From: Lindgomyces ingoldianus
Lineage: Eukaryota; Ascomycota; Dothideomycetes; Pleosporales; Lindgomycetaceae
DNA length: 10,706 nt
NCBI RefSeq assembly: GCF_010093535.1
Contig: NW_022985188.1
Coordinates: 136,230 to 146,935 of the forward strand
Direction of reading: 5' to 3'
The notes under the pieces were generated by a model, which searched no databases, was not told the origin of the DNA, and saw only the letters and a list, made by a program, of their open reading frames with translations. Numbering within the stretch: position 1 is the first letter of the stretch; the number at the start of each line of letters is the position of its first letter. Positions 1 to 6,764 of this stretch are shown in pieces. Made by a program: the position numbers and the translations under genes.

Positions 1-78
1 ACCTGAGTTGCTCACTTTTGCCAAGACCACACCACAACAAACTTTATTATGGCCCATAACAACCCACTCTAGCACTAT
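1..78. other. Unmutated flank left of the solo LTR
   Basis: No gene is visible in this short stretch. It keeps TGA, TCA and CCA trinucleotides, unlike the DNA to the right of the solo LTR, so it lies outside the mutated block. Its origin (host or another repeat) cannot be told from 78 bases. Confidence 0.5.
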
Positions 79-83
79 AGAGT
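79..83. repeat. 5-bp target site duplication AGAGT, left copy
   Basis: AGAGT directly precedes the TGTCAGATA start of the solo LTR and is repeated at 588-592 directly after its TATCTAACA end. Five base pairs is the usual duplication length for Ty1/copia integration. The match fixes both LTR ends. Confidence 0.85.
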
Positions 84-170
84 TGTCAGATATGCGCACC
101 TACTGTCAAGACAGGAGGAACGCTGGACGAAAGCTGCTACATAGTACGAGCAATAAGCTTGAACAGTATG

Positions 171-260
171 TTGCTGCAAATTGCAGCATGTTGCAGCATT
201 TTGCAACAAATTGCAGCATTTTGCAACAAATTGCAGCATTTTGCAACAAATTGCAGCATG
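171..260 (+). repeat. 10-bp tandem array inside the solo LTR (9 units)
   Basis: Nine consecutive decamers of the type TTGCAGCATT / TTGCAACAAA run without phase change. The two main variants alternate to give a 20-bp higher-order unit. The same array, in reverse complement, is in the 3' LTR at 5911-6060 with about 15 units. Ten bases is not a multiple of three and the units hold no stop, so the array is open in several frames on both strands. The Cys/Gln/Leu-rich peptides read from it are by-products, not genes. Confidence 0.9.
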
Positions 261-270
261 TTGCGGCTGG

Positions 271-293
271 TCGCGCATAGGGCTAGTGCGCGA
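271..293 (+). other. GC-rich imperfect hairpin in the LTR
   Basis: TCGCGCA (271-277) pairs with TGCGCGA (287-293). The stem continues as TAG/CTA (278-280 with 283-285) around GG, with one unpaired G at 286. In the right-hand LTR the same hairpin lies at 5880-5901, and the DNA transposon is inserted directly at its edge. A role in LTR transcript structure is possible but not shown. Confidence 0.65.
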
Positions 294-392
294 GGGACTC
301 GGACCGGAAAAACAAAGCCGAGCAACACGAGCGGAGCAGACGAAGAAAGGAAAAGAAACATTGATTAATTAATACAATCAATCATCATCTTA

Positions 393-534
393 TACATCAT
401 ATGTAAGGCCGAGATGGCGCTTACGTGCGACAGGTATATATACTATTCTGCACCCGAAAATCAACGTTGGTTGATTATTCGTACCTTTTGGTTGTATTGG
501 CGGAGTGGTGCGGAGCCCCGTCCTTACATCATAT
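393..534 (+). repeat. 122-bp LTR segment between 10-bp direct repeats
   Basis: TACATCATAT occurs at 393-402 and again at 525-534. The other LTR copy has one instance only (3974-3983 in reverse complement) and lacks everything in between. Either this copy gained a small insertion with a 10-bp duplication, or the other copy lost the segment by recombination between the direct repeats. The segment holds a TATA-like box and a hairpin (459-476: AATCAAC and GTTGATT around GTTG), so I favour loss from the other copy. Confidence 0.7.
435..442 (+). promoter_or_regulatory. Candidate TATA box of the LTR promoter
   Basis: TATATATA lies about 350 bp into the 504-bp LTR, in plus orientation like the LTR itself. 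That is a plausible place for the U3 promoter. No start site can be read from sequence. The box is missing from the interrupted 3' LTR on the right. Confidence 0.4.
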
Positions 535-587
535 CCAAAACCTATTATTCATCTTAGGAAGCCTAGAAACAGTGCTTTTATCTAACA

Positions 588-592
588 AGAGT
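588..592. repeat. 5-bp target site duplication AGAGT, right copy
   Basis: This is an exact copy of the AGAGT at 79-83 and closes the solo LTR insertion. Confidence 0.85.
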
Positions 593-744
593 ATAGTACA
601 GCCTAGAATATTATTTAGATACTACTTCTACTTCTTGCTTACACGTTTGCGCGTTATGCCTAGTCTAATTGCACTGTCTGCAGCGCCTTTAGGATCGCTT
701 ATCTACTGTAGCTTACACCTACTTCTTTGCCTTTTTTTCTATTA

Positions 745-895
745 CTGCGCGCTTTAAACTTATTTTAAGCTGTTAAGCGTAGGCCTTTCTAAATGTAGCT
801 GCCTTATTAGCTGCTTAAAGCTTAGTAATTTCCTATTACGCTAACACTAGCTTATATACAATTATTGCTGCCCTTTGTAAGGCTTTTTTTCTAGA
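745..895 (-). pseudogene. Possible pogo-like transposase C-terminal tail, decayed
   Basis: On the minus strand this stretch reads as a coiled-coil-like, Lys/Ala/Gln-rich segment with TAA/TAG codons where Gln is likely to have stood. A central stretch reads ITKL-stop-AANKAATFRKAY. Tails of the type LQAANEAATRRK are common at the C-terminus of fungal pogo/Fot-type transposases, so that is the suggestion. No DDE motif or helix-turn-helix is visible, and the reading frame appears to shift near 905. The rest of 593-980 shows nothing I can name. Confidence 0.25.
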
Positions 896-980
896 GGCAT
901 TACCCCCCTAGTTAGAACCCTCTTTATACGTAGAGCTACTTGCAACACAACTAATATCTACTAGGGATTGTTGCCTGCTG

Positions 981-1140
981 CTGTAATCTACTGTAGTTTG
1001 CTGCAATTTGCTATAGTTTGCTGCAATTTGCTGTAGTTTGCTGCAATTTACTATAGTTTGCCGCAATTTGCTGTAGTTTGCTGCAATTTGCTATAGTTTG
1101 CTGCAATTTGCTGTAGTTTGCTACAATTTGCTGCAATTTA
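981..1140 (+). repeat. 10-bp tandem array outside the LTRs (16 units)
   Basis: Sixteen in-phase decamers alternate CTGCAATTTG with CTGTAGTTTG or CTATAGTTTG, giving a 20-bp higher-order unit. The CTGCAATTTG unit is the decamer found in the copia LTR arrays. The flanks do not match those LTRs (no hairpin, no TGTCAGATA end nearby), so this is a separate array or the remnant of a much older relative. Confidence 0.85.
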
Positions 1141-1560
1141 CTTTATGCATTTCCTAACACTGCTAGGTAATCTCTTACTAACACCTCTAGGCATTAGCCT
1201 ATTATATTTAAACAGTAGTTAAATAAGCTAAACTAGCAGTTGTGCAAGTAAAACAGCTTGTTAAGGTATTACATGTACTACATTAATGTTTGCGGTGATA
1301 GAGAGGCAGAGGCAGAGGCAGAAGCAGCGCTAGAGCTCCCTAGTACTCTAAGAAATTCCTGTAGAGGCAATAAACTACACAAGCTGCAGCTCTACAACTA
1401 ATGCTAAAACAATTAAATTAAAGATATTAGGTAGCAGTATTAGGCGTGGCGTGGCAGTATTAGGCAGTGAAAGGAACAGGTGCAACGCTAGAGAACGTAA
1501 GGTGTAAAGAAGAGGAAGACTATTATAAGAGTAGAAACGCGTTAAAAGCTAGAGCTAGAA
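1141..1560. other. Decayed repeat DNA without a recognisable gene
   Basis: No frame is convincing. Near 1300-1330 there is a short run of GGCAGA-type hexamers (about four). Around 1420-1560 a plus-strand frame gives a basic, Arg/Glu/Lys-rich peptide with TAG/TAA breaks that could be the tail of another transposase, but no motif supports this. Confidence 0.35.
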
Positions 1561-2076
1561 CGTGTTCTCTTAATTATAGCTAATAATTAACTAATTTCTA
1601 AATAACTAACGTTAATCTTAAATTTATATAAACCTTTAGTTTTTAAAAAATAAATTTTACTAACTTAATTAAAGCTAAAAATTAGCTAGCTATTATTTAC
1701 TTTTAAGTATTACTTTACTTATAAGCTTACTTTATAATAAGTAATTTAGTTATATATAAGTTTTTTAGCTTAGCGCTTATAGTTATACTTTTTTAAAAAT
1801 ATAAAATAACCTATATTAAATAGCTATAAAAAGTGTAATAAGTAAAAAAGTATATAAATAGTAATTATTTTACTATCTTTATAGTATTACTAAAAATAAA
1901 GTAAGTTATTAGTAACACTTACTATACTTAATATATTTAAGTTTATAAAATATAAAGTTTAGTAAAATATTTTTTTAAAACACACTAGTTAGTTATAATT
2001 TTTTTAAATAAACTTTAGTAACACTATTATTTATTACTTTATATATTTTTTATATTCTTTTTTAAAATAATGTATA
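1561..2076. other. Extreme AT-rich block
   Basis: This is almost wholly A and T, with only scattered G and C and many TTA/TAA/TAG runs. It is the most decayed stretch in the window. No open frame or repeat unit can be followed. It ends abruptly at 2077, where unmutated sequence begins. Confidence 0.6.
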
Positions 2077-2609
2077 TGTTGAATGGGCTCTGACAGCTAG
2101 CTGCTTATGGTATAAGCACTTAAGTAGCAAGAGTAAGAGTGGTGTACAGTGTGCACAGCGTACAAGGTAGGTAAGGTGAGGGCAACATATTTCTAGTTCT
2201 ATTGCTCTTGTCTTTCCTCTGTACAGAGGAAAAAAAGGATATCTAGATGTTTACGCACAGAGGTTTGCGCACAAGCATTATGTAACATAGATACGTGATC
2301 CTGCTTATGCGCGATTGCTTATATCTAGGCCGCAACACTGCTGCTGCGTACAGACACTAGCAACTTTTCTTTTTGTCTAAAGAGTTGCCTTCTGTACACG
2401 TTACCTCCCTTCTGTCTGTGTAGGTCTATCTAATTATGTTCTGCCTTTACTCTACCCTATTTATTAGGACTTGCCTTAGTAATGCTATGCGTTAGAATAG
2501 GCTAGTTGTGCTATGTAAATAGCTTTTCTTTTCTTTATTCTTTGCTTTCTAAGCCCTGCTGTAGAATCCCCTAGCTCTTTTCTCTTTTTGCACAGTGCTG
2601 GCAGTGACA
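2077..2609 (-). mobile_element. Candidate 3' LTR of the older copia-like element
   Basis: Base 2077 is a sharp composition break. To the left is the AT block; to the right the sequence starts TGTTGAATGGGCTCTGACA, which on the minus strand gives an end in CAACA, compatible with an LTR. A candidate other end is at 2609, where the minus strand starts TGTCACTGCC. The block lies just downstream of the RNase H remnant at 2690-2850, where the 3' LTR of a minus-strand element should be. I see no polypurine tract before 2609 and no duplication, so only the 2077 boundary is reasonably supported. Confidence 0.35.
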
Positions 2610-2689
2610 GATCCTTATAATAAGAAAGATAAGTGCGTATAATACAAAAAAAAACAAAATAAAAAGAAATAGGCCTTATATAAAGGCGT

Positions 2690-3916
2690 TGTTAGTCTAG
2701 TTAGTCTAAGGCATCTTTGCGCACAGGATCTAGCTAGTCCACAGATGCTCCTATCTAGACAGAGAGGCAGTTAGTTAGGACTAATAATTAAAAAGCCTAG
2801 TTTAGTGTTTTCTTTATACATGCATCTACTAAGTTGTCTTTACTATTAATTTACTTTATCTTAGTAATTTCCCTTTTCTTGTATAATTTATAGAGTAACA
2901 TAATGTTAATTATAAGTTACTTTTTACTAGTAGTGCCTAGCTTAACAAGGCAATTATACAGAGACTTTAAATCTGTGTAGATTACTACTAGAATTAGTAG
3001 CAGTTTAAGTGTTTATATAATTTGCTATAAAGTTGTACTAAGTGTAATTACATTATTAAACCCTTTAACTATTCTATATAGTTTGCTAGTAAGGACACTC
3101 CTAGTTACTCTTTTACACTTAGTAGAATTCTAGTGTATAATGTTACCTAGTATTTTAAAGCAGTTACTTTGCTCTGTATAGTCCTTATTACCTAATATAA
3201 TTAAGAATTCTAGCTATAAGCTAAGGTCTTTATTATTAGTAAATAATCTATCTATAAAGATAAACAGCTTTACATAATTAAGCTGTAATAGTAGAAAGGT
3301 AAGACTGTGCTTACTATTATCTATCTACTATTAGATTTATGTGTTAAGTGTGTTAATATTATTATGTAAAGGGTCTATAGTTTATGTAGTAATAAAGAGG
3401 TTAAATGCTGCCTCTAGTTAACATATAAATGCAATGTATGCCCCTCTTACATGTTACTTAACATATTATTATACAGCATTCTTATTCTCTAGGTTAATTA
3501 TATAAAGGTAGCTTACTTGTCTTTTCTAAGTAAAGACTACTATGTTATGTGTAAGTTTAATCCTTTTACTGTTAAACTTAATAAGTTGCTTCTTTACTAG
3601 AATAGTCTTACTTTTTGTGTAGAAATTTGCTTTCTGTAGTTTCTTCTTTTCTCTTTACATAAAATCCTTTGTTATAATGCTTAAAGTATTGTCTATCTAT
3701 AGGCTAGTAATACTAAAAGTGTGCTCTCTTTTATTAGTAATTAAAAGGTAAGAGTTATACAAAAAGATGTGCATGCGCAGCTTTTCTTTATAGTAGTTAT
3801 AGTATGTTTTAAACTAATACAGTCCTAATTTAGCAGCTCTATATAAGGGTTGTACAACCTAGAGTATTATATTTAGTAGAAAGCTCTAGCGCATCTTTTT
3901 TAGTAGCTTTGTGTAT
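2690..3916 (-). pseudogene. Older copia-like pol remnant: RT and RNase H
   Basis: Minus-strand reading with many TAA/TAG codons recovers the C-terminal half of a fungal Ty1/copia-type polyprotein. From high to low coordinates there is an RT segment with the catalytic pair read as DN at 3682-3702 (families of this type have TDDT), then RGAYIA (3400-3446), then NNKDLS after a retained Asp (3220-3262). TKCKRVTRSV follows (3040-3135), then TDLKSLYNCLVKLGTT (2930-2978) and DNLVDACIKK (2809-2838), matching the family patterns CKRVTRSVLASE, TDSKSLYDCL and NPADAMTK. The N-terminal RT, integrase and gag are not in the window. The second copia element is inserted at 3917-3921. Sequence differs clearly from the second element, so this is another family. 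It is inactive. Confidence 0.75.
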
Positions 3917-3921
3917 AGCGT
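3917..3921. repeat. Expected target duplication AGCGT of the copia insertion (one side)
   Basis: These are the five bases adjoining the TGTCAGATT terminus at 3922. Ty1/copia integration gives 5-bp duplications, so AGCGT should recur directly beyond the other LTR, outside the window to the right. Only one side is visible. Confidence 0.45.
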
Positions 3922-4080
3922 TGTCAGATTGAAGCACTGTTTCTAGGCTTCCTGAGATGAATGATGGGTTTGGATATGATGTATGGGATGATTGATTGAT
4001 TGTCTTGATTGTGTTGATTTATCGATCCTTTTTCTGCTCTACTCGTGTTGCTCGGCTTTTTGTTCTGCCGATCCGAGTCC

Positions 4081-4082
4081 CT
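4081..4082. repeat. 2-bp duplication CT, left of the DNA transposon
   Basis: The intact solo LTR reads (in this orientation) GAGTCC-CT-CGCGCAC. Here GAGTCCCT is followed by the transposon, and CTCGCGCAC resumes at 5878. CT is therefore duplicated once at 4081-4082 and once at 5878-5879. Tc1/mariner elements normally duplicate TA, so CT is unusual. Confidence 0.75.
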
Positions 4083-4177
4083 TTGTCGTGTGCGAAATTT
4101 GCTGGATTCTTGGCAATGCCAAGTAACCACTTTTGCCTCACAAATCTCATAGAGATTCAGGTAACTGCACATATCGC
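4083..4177 (+). repeat. Left terminal inverted repeat (95 bp)
   Basis: It pairs without gaps to 5783-5877 with three mismatches. It holds a 15-bp palindrome, CTTGGCAATGCCAAG, at 4109-4123, conserved in the partner at 5837-5851. This is a candidate transposase binding site. Confidence 0.9.
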
Positions 4178-4271
4178 CCTATATAATCAACCACAACGCG
4201 TTTTATTGTAAGTGAAGCTTTTTAAATGTATAGATAAGGCCTATCTTATAAATTTTGCAGAGTAATAGATT

Positions 4272-4830
4272 ATGGATCTGGCTGCAGTCCTCTCGCGGGC
4301 CCCTCAGGGGACGCGTCTTATGGAAGCGCGCATTCTTAATCTAGAGGCCTTGCTACTAGCCTTGTCCTACTTAAAACACAGCTAGAAGACTGCTAATTAT
4401 TGTTCTATCACGTATTATCTTCTTATGCTTGGCGTCCCTATCCTAGAGGTTATTATCTGTTCGCGCGCGAGCCGCTCTACTGTGTACGACATCCATTAAT
4501 GCCTTATAAAATATGGTACAATTACGCACCTAAGAACGCGTTGATTAGGGCGTCCTCCTAGGCTCACCCTAGCAGACTAGGAGGCTTTATTTGATGAGCT
4601 TGTTGCGCATGGCTAGATGTACCAGGATGAGATGAAGTGGTGGTTGTACGCAGAGCGCGGGGTGCTTATTAATTAATTAAATATCTCTAAGATGCTAAAG
4701 AAGGAGGGCTAGAATAAAAGGGCTATTAAACTGCTATTAGTTAAGCGCAGTAAGGACCTTTATAATAACTATTGTTATATTATAATAAACTATACAGCAG
4801 ATTAGTTAGTCTTTAACGTCCTTAGCGCTG
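4272..4830 (+). pseudogene. Tc1/mariner-type (DDE_3) transposase, N-terminal half, decayed
   Basis: One frame from ATG 4272 holds to about 4830 (about 185 codons). Residues 1-90 form the DNA-binding half, including LGVPILEVIICSRASRSTVY, a helix-turn-helix-like segment. Then come GRPPRLTLAD (from 4551) and MYQDEMKWWLYAERGVLIN, very like the MYQDEM-WFLWDE-VLVS segment of fungal transposases of this class. IS-KMLKKEG-NKRAI, KRSKDLYNNY and TAD-stop-LVF follow. In the family, QLVF leads directly into the first catalytic Asp (VDESAANE). Here LVF is followed by NVLSAAF, so Asp-Glu is missing, and after SAA all similarity is lost. In-frame TAG/TAA codons sit where Trp or Gln is expected, each after a pyrimidine. 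One TGA remains near 4541. It is inactive. Confidence 0.75.
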
Positions 4831-5650
4831 CATTTCCTAAGAACTGCGTTAACTACTATCTCCTTAATCTGCTCCTAGACCTCTGTAAAGGCTGTTTAAT
4901 AATTATTACCCTTTAAATAAGTAAGAACAGTAGCCTTGTTAACCTAAACTTGTACAGAGAGCTAGATAACATAGTTAAACGTAAAATTATAATTAACACA
5001 GGTATTAACTGCCTCCTCCTCTATAAACTCTGCAGTGTTAAAGGTATCTAGTGTCTCCTTTGCACAGCGCTTTAATTCCTGTTGTAAGTCCTTTTTTGTA
5101 ACCTTAACTTGCTGCATTTTCTTTAATAGGATCTAACTATTATAACCGCGCGTTCTAGCAGGTCCTATAGTAAAGGTGTTGTGACAACAAATAACTAGAG
5201 GCGTCTGCTTATTATATGCTAGCTCCTTAAGCTTTTCTTTTTTATTGTTGTTATAATCTTTACTAGCAACACCCTTTTTATGCAGTAACCTGCGTGATTG
5301 AATAAGCTTTTAGTAGTGCGCAGCTTACGCCTTTGCCTTCTCTAATTAAGCCCTTAAACTACCTGCAGGAGCTCTTCTCTTTGCGATAAACAGATTTGGC
5401 GACGCAGGGCGTTTATTAGGAGCTTTAGCAGGTGCTCTGGGAGGAGCTGGAGTTGAAGCAGCGCGTACGCTACTTCGAGCGACTCTACTGGCCCTCCCAC
5501 CGCGCGCAGCGCTCCTACTGCGTGGAGCTGGTGCTGGAGTACTTGCAGCGCGCTCTTTAAAGGCAGTAATACTATAGTTGTTACTCCCTTGTTTGTTACA
5601 GGTTAATTAATAAGTAGCAGAAGCATTTCTAGCTATCTGTTTGTGTTAAT
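4812..5650 (-). pseudogene. Unknown minus-strand ORF inside the DNA transposon, decayed
   Basis: I do not recognise this protein. One minus-strand frame runs about 280 codons with no TGA; its breaks are TAA or TAG, nearly all after a pyrimidine, as expected for mutated Gln or Trp codons. From N to C there is a short polar stretch, then about 70 residues rich in Ala, Pro, Arg and Ser (APAPRSRSAARGG region, GC-rich, 5380-5560). A Lys/Asn-rich basic part follows, then CCHNTFTIGPARTRGYNS, a charged helical part (QVKVTKKDLQQELKRCAKE), and FIEEEAVNTCVNYNFTFNYV. It converges on the truncated transposase and occupies the place of its DDE domain. It could be a captured host gene fragment or an accessory ORF. 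No clear start codon is seen. Confidence 0.45.
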
Positions 5651-5782
5651 GACAGAGATAAGCAATTTAGGGTACAATTAGTAGTAACTACTCTAAAAAT
5701 TAGTAAGATAAGGCTAATAGGGTCTATTAAAAAGCCTTACTTACTATACAACGTCCTTCTCCCATTTGGTGGAGTGTATAGA

Positions 5783-5877
5783 GCGATATGTGCAGTTACC
5801 TGAATCTTAATGAGATTTGTGAGGGAAAAGTGGTTACTTGGCATTGCCAAGAATCCAGCAAATTTCGCACACGACAA
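5783..5877 (-). repeat. Right terminal inverted repeat (95 bp)
   Basis: This is the partner of 4083-4177; the reverse complement differs at three positions. It holds the 15-bp palindrome CTTGGCATTGCCAAG at 5837-5851. Confidence 0.9.
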
Positions 5878-5879
5878 CT
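5878..5879. repeat. 2-bp duplication CT, right of the DNA transposon
   Basis: This is the second copy of the CT at 4081-4082. The LTR hairpin begins at the next base. Confidence 0.75.
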
Positions 5880-5910
5880 CGCGCACTAGCCCTATGCGCG
5901 ACCAGCTTGC

Positions 5911-6060
5911 AACATGCTGCAATTTGCTGCAAAATGCTGTAACATGCTGCAATTTGCTGCAATTTGCTGCAACATGCTGCAAAATGCTGCAAAATGCTGC
6001 AATTTGCTGCAACATGCTGCAAAATGCTGCAAAATGCTGCAATTTGCAGCAACATACTGT
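5911..6060 (-). repeat. 10-bp tandem array inside the 3' LTR (about 15 units)
   Basis: Decamers of the types AACATGCTGC, AATTTGCTGC and AAAATGCTGC run in strict phase; the last unit is degenerate. This is the counterpart of the nine-unit array in the solo LTR. As there, the array is open in several frames and yields Cys/Gln-rich peptides that should not be called genes. Confidence 0.9.
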
Positions 6061-6139
6061 TCGAGCTTATTGCTCGTACTATGTAGCAGCTTTCGTCAAA
6101 CGTTCCTCCTGTCTTGACAGTAGGTGCGCATATCTGACA

Positions 6140-6151
6140 CACCCCCTCAGC
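6140..6151 (-). promoter_or_regulatory. Polypurine tract of the copia element
   Basis: On the minus strand GCTGAGGGGGTG directly precedes the LTR start TGTCAGATA. This is the position and composition of the plus-strand primer of LTR retrotransposons, and it fixes the LTR boundary at 6139. Confidence 0.75.
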
Positions 6152-6242
6152 TTGGACATGCTTCAAGCTGGTTCCCGATTGCGCAACCTTAGTATGCTTC
6201 CAGGGCTTCCATTCTTGCTTCAATCTCTTCCATATCCGCTTC

Positions 6243-6725
6243 CTAACTGACTATCCTCTCCCTGACGTCAACTAGCTGAATTTGCTGAAGAAAGCTTAGC
6301 CATTTGCTGGCTAGAAGCGCTTTAGTGAGTCTGTCCGCAAGCATCTTGCTGGAGGGGACATGGACAACCTTGATCGTTTGTCGAGAGACTTCCTGTCGGA
6401 GCCAGTGGTTATGGATGTTGACATGTCGGAGCTTAGTTTAAAGTCGAGATATCTCTTTGTTTACTAGTCAGATTGTCTGCTTGTTGTCGCACTAGATTAT
6501 AATAGTTAAATTAGGCAGCTTAACCTATAGTTTATTAAGAAGCATTCTTATAAACATAGCTTCCTTAGTAACTTAGAACAGTGCAAGTAATTCTGCTTCT
6601 GTTGTTAATGTTGTGACTGTATTTTATTTATTTACTTACTATGCAATCTATCTGCTAAATAGTTAAATAACATAGCCCTAAAAGCTCTTTCTATCTAGTG
6701 TATTGTCTATAAATAATGTATTGCT
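6243..6725 (-). pseudogene. Copia RNase H domain, C-terminus of pol
   Basis: Minus-strand reading ends at TAG 6243-6245. The last ~70 codons are open: residues HNHWLRQEVS, IKVVHVPSSKMLAD and LTKALLASKW match the C-terminal pattern of Ty1/copia RNase H (HIDIRYHFIRE, VPT-QLADILTK). Upstream are CDNKQT (6442-6490) and LDRKS (family SRKSTSGYV). The first catalytic Asp, expected in SDASF, reads as Asn (codon 6720-6722). Upstream of about 6450 stop codons become frequent. The good state of the 3' end probably reflects a boundary of the mutation domain, not selection. Confidence 0.8.
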
Positions 6726-6764
6726 TGCTACTATAAAGTAGTCTTCTCCTCTTAATTAGAGTGC

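Larger units (their letters stand above)
84..587 (+). mobile_element. Solo LTR of a Ty1/copia retrotransposon
   Basis: This 504-bp unit starts TGTCAGATA and ends TATCTAACA, an inverted repeat with one TGA to TAA change, and sits between AGAGT duplications. Its first part (84-292) matches the reverse complement of 5880-6139. Its last part (from 293) matches the reverse complement of 3922-4082. Together those two blocks are the 3' LTR of the copia element on the right, split there by a DNA transposon. No internal retrotransposon sequence adjoins this copy and the duplications match, so it is a solo LTR left by LTR-LTR recombination. Orientation is plus, opposite to the long element. It contains, in order, a 10-bp tandem array, a GC-rich hairpin, and a segment with a TATA-like box that the other LTR lacks. 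The last 50 bp are mutated and the rest is not. Confidence 0.85.
4083..5877 (+). mobile_element. 1795-bp Tc1/mariner-type DNA transposon in the copia LTR
   Basis: The ends are exact because an uninterrupted LTR copy exists at 84-587. Terminal inverted repeats start TTGTCGTGTGCGAAATTTGC and are 95 bp long with three mismatches; weaker similarity continues to about 190 bp on each side. Between them lie the N-terminal half of a Tc1/mariner-type transposase (plus strand, from 4272) and a long minus-strand frame (5650 to 4812). Length fits a fungal Tc1/mariner element, but the catalytic half of the transposase is not there, so the element looks non-autonomous or chimeric. The TIRs are nearly free of the mutation seen in the interior. 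Confidence 0.85.
3922..6139 (-). repeat. 3' LTR of the copia element, interrupted by a DNA transposon
   Basis: Two blocks, 5880-6139 and 3922-4082, join to a 421-bp LTR matching the solo LTR end to end. Termini are TGTCAGATA (minus strand, from 6139) and the complement of TGTCAGATT at 3922. Compared with the 504-bp solo copy it has about six more decamers but lacks a 132-bp stretch that includes the TATA-like box, so this LTR may have no promoter. The polypurine tract adjoins 6139, which identifies this as the 3' LTR. Confidence 0.85.

Noticed and set aside
498..508. TGGCGGAGTGG, which fits the tRNA/SINE A-box consensus
   Set aside because: No B box follows at the right distance, no tRNA fold is seen, and the segment ends about 15 bp later at the direct repeat. 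Likely chance.
425..757. 110-codon plus-strand frame with hydrophobic stretches, resembling a small membrane protein
   Set aside because: It starts in the LTR, crosses the AGAGT duplication and runs into mutated repeat DNA. Hydrophobicity comes from TTA/CTA/TAT-rich sequence.
171..1140. CRISPR-like array from regularly repeated units
   Set aside because: The decamers are contiguous with no spacers, sit in eukaryotic LTRs, and there are no cas genes.
1561..2076. Possible centromere-like or mitochondrial AT-rich DNA
   Set aside because: It has the same YCR depletion as neighbouring dead transposons and no mitochondrial genes or satellite unit; heavy RIP-like decay is enough.
3924..4211. Short frames on both strands (82 and 71 codons)
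   Set aside because: They span the junction of the copia LTR and the transposon TIR and have no independent support.
5350..5600. Plus-strand Ala/Leu/Gly-rich open frame opposite the unknown minus-strand ORF
   Set aside because: It is the complement of the Ala/Pro/Arg-rich stretch. Only the minus frame stays coherent with pyrimidine-preceded TAR breaks over 280 codons.
3922..6139. A single large DNA transposon with TGTCAGAT termini, and 84-587 as its MITE derivative
   Set aside because: The 6139 terminus directly follows a copia pol C-terminus and polypurine tract, the solo copy has a 5-bp duplication, and 3922-6139 has no matching flanks (AGCGT against CACAC). LTR plus nested transposon explains all of it.
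5737..6250. Long open frames on both strands giving Cys/Gln/Leu-rich peptides (also 8-372)
   Set aside because: They are produced by the stop-free 10-bp tandem array in the LTRs, which is open in several frames at once. They have no motif and cross LTR, hairpin and transposon boundaries.
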